The notes under the pieces were generated by a model. The model was not told the origin of the DNA, did no database searches, and worked only from the letters and a program-made list of their open reading frames with translations. Position numbers and translations under genes: made by a program. This document shows positions 59,614 through 64,000 of a DNA stretch of 64,000 nucleotides, piece by piece (position 1 is the stretch's first letter; every line of letters begins with the position of its first letter). The DNA comes from JAUXFS01 sp050329575 (lineage in GTDB: Bacteria; Pseudomonadota; Alphaproteobacteria; Rhodospirillales; Defluviicoccaceae). The stretch lies in assembly GCA_050329575.1 (NCBI GenBank), contig JBHJOP010000006.1, forward strand, positions 1-64,000, given 5' to 3'.

Positions 59614-60354
59614 ATGCCCGAGCCCGAACCCGCGCCCGCGCCAGCCCCCGCACCCGAGACGCGACACCGGCGCCGTCCGCACGCCGGGGCGGTCGCCGCG
59701 GTCGTCGTCTCGCTCGGCAGTCTGGGCGGCTCTCTCTATCTGTCGATCGATGGCGAGGGCCTGGCGGCGCTCGTGCGCGCGTTGACGGGGACCGAATCCG
59801 GCGCCGCCGTCTCCGATCCGGCCGCGGCGCCGGCGGTCGGCATCGGCGGCGGTATCCATTGGCAGGGCTCGCACAACAACACCTACCTCTACAACAACGC
59901 GTTCCGGGTCGAGGTCGTGCGCCGCACCGGCGATGTCCCGGCCGCCAACCGGGAGTTGCGCGACAAGCTGCTGGCGGTGATCGAGGACCTGGTCGGCGAA
60001 CTCGACCGCGACCGGGCGGCCCCCCACGCCCTGCAGCGGCTGGGCGAGCGGCTGGGAGCGATCATCGAAGAGACGCCGGTGTCCGCCTACCAGCTTACCG
60101 GCCGCCAGTTCACCCTCGCCCCCGGCGCCGCCTATTTCCTTCCCGGCGGCAGCAACAGCCTAGCCTACCTCGGCCCCGCCACAGACGGCGATCCGGACGA
60201 GATCGCCGTGATGCGCGACGGCCGGCGGGTGAGCATGCGCATCGGCAGCATCCGTGTCTTCACCCAGGGCGACCGCACCTGCCGCCTCGTCCTCCACGCC
60301 CTCGCCCGCGACCGCGCCACGGCAACCTTCTCCTACACCTGCGGGGAGTCGTGA
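59614..60354 (+). CDS. Unassigned membrane-anchored protein with Pro-rich N-terminus
   Basis: I do not recognise this 246-residue protein. It begins with a Pro-Glu/Ala-Pro stretch (PEPEPAPAPAPAPE), then a basic patch (RHRRRPHAG) and one hydrophobic segment (about 26-46). A loop with GGGIHWQGSHNNTYLYNNAF follows, then a helical region (about 105-140) and a beta-rich end with one pair of cysteines (CRLV and YTCGES). The topology suggests a short cytoplasmic head and a periplasmic domain. It has its own promoter and is convergent with nrdJ. Coding is supported by start, promoter and codon pattern. Confidence 0.7.
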   Translation: MPEPEPAPAPAPAPETRHRRRPHAGAVAAVVVSLGSLGGSLYLSIDGEGLAALVRALTGTESGAAVSDPAAAPAVGIGGGIHWQGSHNNTYLYNNAFRVEVVRRTGDVPAANRELRDKLLAVIEDLVGELDRDRAAPHALQRLGERLGAIIEETPVSAYQLTGRQFTLAPGAAYFLPGGSNSLAYLGPATDGDPDEIAVMRDGRRVSMRIGSIRVFTQGDRTCRLVLHALARDRATATFSYTCGES

Positions 60355-60367
60355 GCGGCTCGCCGGC

Positions 60368-62689
60368 TCACCCGCATTTGGAGTAGCCGCAGCTGGTGCA
60401 GGTGTCGCAGTCTTCCTGGCGGATCAGGGTGGGCGCGCCGCACTTGGGACAGCTGCGGAACCGGGTGGGGGCGACGTCGCCGACCGCCTTGCGGGCCTTC
60501 TCGGTCATCGCCTCGCCGCGGGCGCCGGGCGCGGGCAGGAAGCCGATGCCGATCATATGCTGTTCGATCACCCCGCCGATCGCCGCCAGCAGCGACGGCA
60601 CGTAGCGCCCGCCGACCCACTGGCCGCCGCGCGGGTCGAACACCGCCTTCAGCTCCTCGACCACGAACGAGACGTCGCCGCCGCGGCGGAACACCGCCGA
60701 AATCATCCGGGTGAGCGCCACCGTCCAGGCGTAGTGCTCCATGTTCTTGGAGTTGATGAACACCTCGAACGGGCGGCGACGGCCGTCCTGGACGATGTCG
60801 TTGAGGGTGATGTAGATGGCGTGGTCGCTCTCCGGCCATCGCACCTTGTAGGTGCTGCCCGGCAACGCCTCCGGGCGGTCGAGGGGCCGGAACATCTGGA
60901 CGATGGCGCCGGAATCGCCGAGGTCCTTCGGCTTCGCCTTGACCGCCGGGGCTTCCAGCGGCAGCTCCGGCTGCGCCGCCGCCGGCGCCGCCCCGGTGTC
61001 CCTGACCTCCAGCACCGCGCCGGTGACCTCGTTCGGCCGGTAGGTGGTGCAGCCCTTGCAGCCGAGCTCGTAGGCCTGGGCGTAGATGTCCTTGAAGTCG
61101 TCGAACGAGATGCCCTCGGGACAGTTGATGGTCTTGGAGATCGAACTGTCGATGTACTTCTGGACGGCGGCCTGCATCACCAGGTGGTCGTTGGGACTGA
61201 GCGACTGGGCATCGACGAAGCAGTCCGGAAGCGGGGTCGCCTCACCCTTGAGCCGGCGGAACAGGCGATAGGCGTAGTCGGTGACCTCTTCCTCGCGACG
61301 GCTGCCGTCCGGCATCAGCACATGGCGGGCGTACTTGAAGCTGAACACCGGTTCCAGGCCGGAGGACACGTTGTCGGCGAACAGCGAGATGGTCCCGGTC
61401 GGCGCCACCGAGGTCAGGAGGCCGTTGCGGATGCCGTGGGCGGCGATCGCCGTCCGCACGTCCTCCTCCAGCGCCGAGACGGTCTCGCCGGCCAGGTACC
61501 GGTCGCGATCGAACAGCGGAAACGCGCCCTTTTCGCGGGCGAGATCGGCGGAGGCCAGATAGGCGGCACGGCGGATCGTCCGCATCCAGCCTTCGGTCAG
61601 CCGCACCGCCTCATGGCCCCCGTAGCGGGCGCCGCACAGGATCAGCGCATCGGCGAGCCCGGTGATGCCGAGACCGATCCGGCGTTTGGTGCGGGCCTCG
61701 TGCTCGTGCTCGGGCAGCGGAAAGCGCGACACCTCGATGACGTTGTCCATCATCCGCACCGCGGTCGCGACCAGCGCCGACAGCGTGTCGGGCTCGATGC
61801 CGGCCTCGGCCTCGAACGGCCGCTCGACCAGGCGGGCGAGGTTGATCGAGCCGAGCAGGCAGGTCCCGTAGGGCGGCAGCGGCTGCTCGCCACACGGGTT
61901 GGTGGCGTGGATGGTCTCGCAATAGGAGAGGTTGTTGAGGCGGTTGATGCGGTCGATGAACACCACCCCCGGCTCGGCGTAGGCGTAGGTGGCGCGCATG
62001 ATCCGGTCCCACAACTCGCGGGCCGGCAGGCTCTTGTAGGCGACGCCGCCGAAGGTGAGCGGCCACGGCGCGTCCTCCTTGACGGCCTGCATGAAGGCGT
62101 CGGTGACCAGCACCGACAGGTTGAACATCCGCAGCCGCCCGGGCTCCCGCTTGGCCTCGATGAACGCCTCGATGTCCGGGTGGTCGCAGCGCATCACCGC
62201 CATCATCGCGCCGCGCCGCGAGCCGGCGCTCATGATCGTCCGGCACATCGCGTCCCAGACGTCCATGAACGACAGCGGCCCCGAGGCGTCGGCCCCGACC
62301 CCCAGCACCGGCGCGCCCTTCGGCCGCAGGCTGGAGAAGTCGTAACCGATGCCGCCGCCCTGCTGCATGGTCAGCGCCGCCTGCTTGAGATGCTCGAAGA
62401 TGCCGGTCATGTCGTCGGGGATGTCGCCCATGACGAAGCAGTTGAACAGCGTCACCCGGCGCTTCGACCCGGCCCCGGAGAGGATCCGTCCTGCCGGCAG
62501 AAAGCGGAAATCCTCCATCGCCTCGAAGAACCGCCGCTGCCACGCCGCCGGCTCCCGCTCGGGCCGGGCCAACTCGGCGGCCACCCGCATCCAGCTGTCG
62601 GCGATGGTCTTGTCCACCGGCTGACCGTCGACCGTCTTCAGCCGGTACTTCATGTCCCAGATCTGCTGTGAAACGGGGGCGACCTGCAT
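60368..62689 (-). CDS. nrdJ: Adenosylcobalamin-dependent ribonucleoside-diphosphate reductase
   Basis: This 773-residue class II enzyme makes deoxynucleotides using adenosylcobalamin, without oxygen dependence. The ten-stranded barrel contains FLPAGRILSGAG, GGGIGYDFSSLRPKG and NPCGEQPLPPYGTCLLGSINL (Cys in the active site), and later VAPTGTISLFADNVSSG. The C-terminus carries the metal-binding CPKCGAP and CDTCTSCGYSKCG, which also deliver reducing power. I chose ATG 62689 with AAGG eight bases upstream; ATG 62704 is possible but its GGAGGG is too close. A promoter lies about 75 bases upstream. Confidence 0.95.
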   Translation of the reverse strand: MQVAPVSQQIWDMKYRLKTVDGQPVDKTIADSWMRVAAELARPEREPAAWQRRFFEAMEDFRFLPAGRILSGAGSKRRVTLFNCFVMGDIPDDMTGIFEHLKQAALTMQQGGGIGYDFSSLRPKGAPVLGVGADASGPLSFMDVWDAMCRTIMSAGSRRGAMMAVMRCDHPDIEAFIEAKREPGRLRMFNLSVLVTDAFMQAVKEDAPWPLTFGGVAYKSLPARELWDRIMRATYAYAEPGVVFIDRINRLNNLSYCETIHATNPCGEQPLPPYGTCLLGSINLARLVERPFEAEAGIEPDTLSALVATAVRMMDNVIEVSRFPLPEHEHEARTKRRIGLGITGLADALILCGARYGGHEAVRLTEGWMRTIRRAAYLASADLAREKGAFPLFDRDRYLAGETVSALEEDVRTAIAAHGIRNGLLTSVAPTGTISLFADNVSSGLEPVFSFKYARHVLMPDGSRREEEVTDYAYRLFRRLKGEATPLPDCFVDAQSLSPNDHLVMQAAVQKYIDSSISKTINCPEGISFDDFKDIYAQAYELGCKGCTTYRPNEVTGAVLEVRDTGAAPAAAQPELPLEAPAVKAKPKDLGDSGAIVQMFRPLDRPEALPGSTYKVRWPESDHAIYITLNDIVQDGRRRPFEVFINSKNMEHYAWTVALTRMISAVFRRGGDVSFVVEELKAVFDPRGGQWVGGRYVPSLLAAIGGVIEQHMIGIGFLPAPGARGEAMTEKARKAVGDVAPTRFRSCPKCGAPTLIRQEDCDTCTSCGYSKCG

Positions 62690-62763
62690 GGTCCGAGCCT
62701 TCATCCCTCCGAGATCGCTCGCCGATGTCCGGGCGAGCGGGTTACCGGGTCCCTCTCGGCGCG

Positions 62764-62792
62764 ACTGTAAGCGGCGCACGGCATCGCGTCAA
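62764..62792 (-). promoter_or_regulatory. Sigma-70 type promoter of nrdJ
   Basis: On the minus strand TTGACG (62792-62787) and TACAGT (62769-62764) are 17 bases apart. Transcription would start near 62757, about 68 bases before the nrdJ start. I looked for an NrdR box or cobalamin riboswitch in this short leader and saw neither. Confidence 0.55.
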
Positions 62793-62877
62793 CGACAAGT
62801 GTTCCTGTTATGTTTCCACCCTTTCGTCCCCCGCGCACGCGCGGCGATCGCCGTTGAAGATCAGGCCGTTGCCGGGG

Positions 62878-63642
62878 TTATTCCCGGCTTTGCAGGGACC
62901 CGGCGGAGACGTTGTCCACAGCGCCGTCGGCGATCGCCCGCCGCCGCAGCCGTTCGGCGGCGGTCTCGATCCGCTCCGCCAGCGCCGCCAGAAAGGCACG
63001 GCGTTCCAGGCCCTTCGGCATCGGCGGCAGGAATTCGAGGGTGATCACCCCGGGCGACTTGCGGAAGCTACGCCGGGCCCAGAAGACGCCGGAGTTGAGC
63101 GCCGCCGGAACCACCGCCGCGCCGCAGTCGGCGTCGAGGACGGCGATGCCCGGCTGATAGCGCCGCGAGCGGCCGGGGGCGGTCCGGGTCCCCTCGGGGA
63201 ACAGGACGATCTGGCTGCCGGCGGCCAACGCCCGCTCGGCCGCCGGCACCATCTCCTTCAGGGCGCGGTAGCCGGCCGACCGATCGACGCCGACGCAGCC
63301 GGCCTTGCGCAGGTACCAGCCGAGGAACGGCACCCGGAACAGCTCGCGCTTGAGCACGAACACCGGATCCGGCAGCACCAGGTGGAAGATCAGGGTGTCC
63401 CACGCCGACTGGTGCTTGGCGGCGACGACGACCGGGCCCGAAGGCAGATGGTGACCACCCTCGATCCGGTAGCGCAGCCCGCAGGTGACCGCGAGCCACC
63501 ACATCAACCCGCGGATCCAGAACCGTGCCGCCCGCTGAATGGCGTGCCGCGGCGCGACCAGCAGCGGCAGGTAGAGGATCGACAGCCCCCCGGTCCAGAT
63601 CAGCGCGCCGACCGCGAACAGGAATGATCGAACCGCGATCAT
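62878..63642 (-). CDS. plsC: 1-acyl-sn-glycerol-3-phosphate acyltransferase
   Basis: This 254-residue membrane-bound enzyme makes phosphatidic acid from lysophosphatidic acid. An N-terminal hydrophobic region precedes the catalytic HX4D motif (KHQSAWD, near residue 77), with the later FPEGTRTAPG motif that binds the glycerophosphate. The start at 63642 overlaps the stop of the YdcF-like gene in ATGA. The longer open frame is that gene. Length is normal. nrdJ lies downstream with its own promoter. Confidence 0.94.
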   Translation of the reverse strand: MIAVRSFLFAVGALIWTGGLSILYLPLLVAPRHAIQRAARFWIRGLMWWLAVTCGLRYRIEGGHHLPSGPVVVAAKHQSAWDTLIFHLVLPDPVFVLKRELFRVPFLGWYLRKAGCVGVDRSAGYRALKEMVPAAERALAAGSQIVLFPEGTRTAPGRSRRYQPGIAVLDADCGAAVVPAALNSGVFWARRSFRKSPGVITLEFLPPMPKGLERRAFLAALAERIETAAERLRRRAIADGAVDNVSAGSLQSRE

Positions 63643-64000
63643 CGTGTCGTCAAGTCCGCCCGCCGGTGCAGCCACGCCAGCACGAACTTGTGGTATTCGC
63701 CGATGATCAATGCCGTCGTCCCCGGCCACAACCACCAGCGCTGGTGCTTGACGTGATCGGGGAACACCGGGTGGGGGAGCACCGTCGCCTCCGGGAGGGC
63801 GAAGCGGAACTCCAGCAGGCTGCGCGGCATGTGGTAGCTGGCGGTCACCAGCCGAAGCGAGCGCAAGCCGTTGGCGCGCATCCAGGCGGCGGTCTCGACC
63901 GCGTTGCCGGCGGTATCCAGGGCGCCGTGGCCGGTCTCGATGCGCCCGCTCAGATCCTCCGCCGGGGCCGCCACCGTCTTCAGGAGCCCGCCGACATCGA
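63639..64000 (-). CDS. YdcF/DUF218 family protein, C-terminal part
   Basis: Only the last 119 residues are in the window; the 5' end lies beyond position 64000 and the frame is open to the edge. The fragment has the C-terminal DUF218 pattern: ALDTAGNAVETAAWMRAN, then LRLVTASYHMPRSLLEF and a final hydrophobic-basic tail. These proteins (for example SanA, ElyC) act in the cell envelope, and the role is uncertain. The stop overlaps plsC in ATGA. Confidence 0.85.
   Translation of the reverse strand, partial: DVGGLLKTVAAPAEDLSGRIETGHGALDTAGNAVETAAWMRANGLRSLRLVTASYHMPRSLLEFRFALPEATVLPHPVFPDHVKHQRWWLWPGTTALIIGEYHKFVLAWLHRRADLTTR

Noticed and set aside
60254..62671. Plus-strand open frame of 805 codons opposite nrdJ
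   Set aside because: Antisense shadow of nrdJ with His/Arg/Asp-rich composition.
62690..62877. Cobalamin riboswitch or NrdR box before nrdJ
   Set aside because: The leader is too short for a B12 riboswitch and no convincing NrdR palindrome was found.

Overview
This is a GC-rich (clearly above 65% by eye), densely coded bacterial chromosome segment. It has no insertion sequence, prophage, CRISPR array or tRNA that I can see. The gene families point to an alphaproteobacterium, most likely Rhodospirillales-like: ELM1/DUF1022, DUF2125, DUF882, PhaR with a thiolase/3-hydroxyacyl-CoA dehydrogenase cluster, the MaoC-phosphotransacetylase fusion beside an acetate-type kinase and FabI, bifunctional CysNC, MetX-MetW and an adenosylcobalamin-dependent ribonucleotide reductase. 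The taxonomic placement is inference. GTG and TTG starts and 4-base stop/start overlaps are common.

Layout. 1-1.7 kb: an unassigned protein with a RiPP-leader-like segment, followed by a compact radical SAM enzyme; this is the best candidate here for an undescribed system. 1.9-7.4 kb: a membrane class III nucleotide cyclase diverges from MaoC-Pta, acetate-type kinase and FabI. 7.4-11 kb: a lipoprotein, an ELM1 protein, a LuxR-type regulator with an unusual Arg-rich repeat N-terminus, and a small membrane protein. 11.3-17.8 kb: glycerate kinase, then the housekeeping run rplU-rpmA-obgE-proB-proA-nadD-rsfS. The rplU promoter is near consensus, a terminator precedes obgE, and rsfS may start at ATA. 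17.9-19.9 kb: a MASE1-PAS-GGDEF gene broken by a frameshift in a CG-repeat tract. 20-23 kb: a ModE-like regulator and modABC. 23.1-25.7 kb (minus strand): SRP RNA, dnaX and a CYTH protein. 25.8-28.2 kb: nudC, an acetyltransferase and an SDR. 28.3-30.4 kb: a two-component system. 30.4-31 kb: a non-coding stretch ending in a very strong orphan terminator. 31-35.3 kb: a cobalamin-type radical SAM enzyme, a Tat-exported DUF882 protein, an iron-type alcohol dehydrogenase and an ABM-domain protein. 35.4-38.7 kb: queA-tgt-queG. 38.7-44.5 kb: an XRE regulator, phaR, two thiolases flanking a 54-residue microprotein, and 3-hydroxybutyryl-CoA dehydrogenase. 44.8-49 kb: cysD-cysNC and a GDP-mannose synthesis gene. 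49-53 kb: GST, gloB, a methyltransferase and metX-metW. 53.2-56.1 kb: chorismate mutase, HisC-type aminotransferase and prephenate dehydrogenase. 56.1-60.4 kb: an apparently exported YqgE, a DUF2125 protein, a tandem repeat, an EamA transporter, ChaC and an unassigned membrane protein. 60.4-64 kb (minus strand): YdcF-like protein (cut by the window end), plsC and nrdJ.

How it fits together. Most genes are core metabolism and information processing. Acetyl-CoA and 3-hydroxybutyryl-CoA chemistry under PhaR suggests polyhydroxyalkanoate storage. QueG, NrdJ and the radical SAM protein at 31 kb all belong to families that use cobalamin, so the organism probably makes or imports B12. Signalling is rich for the length: a cyclase, a broken diguanylate cyclase, a histidine kinase/response regulator pair and a LuxR-type regulator. 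All functional calls come from reading sequence and family knowledge; no searches were run.
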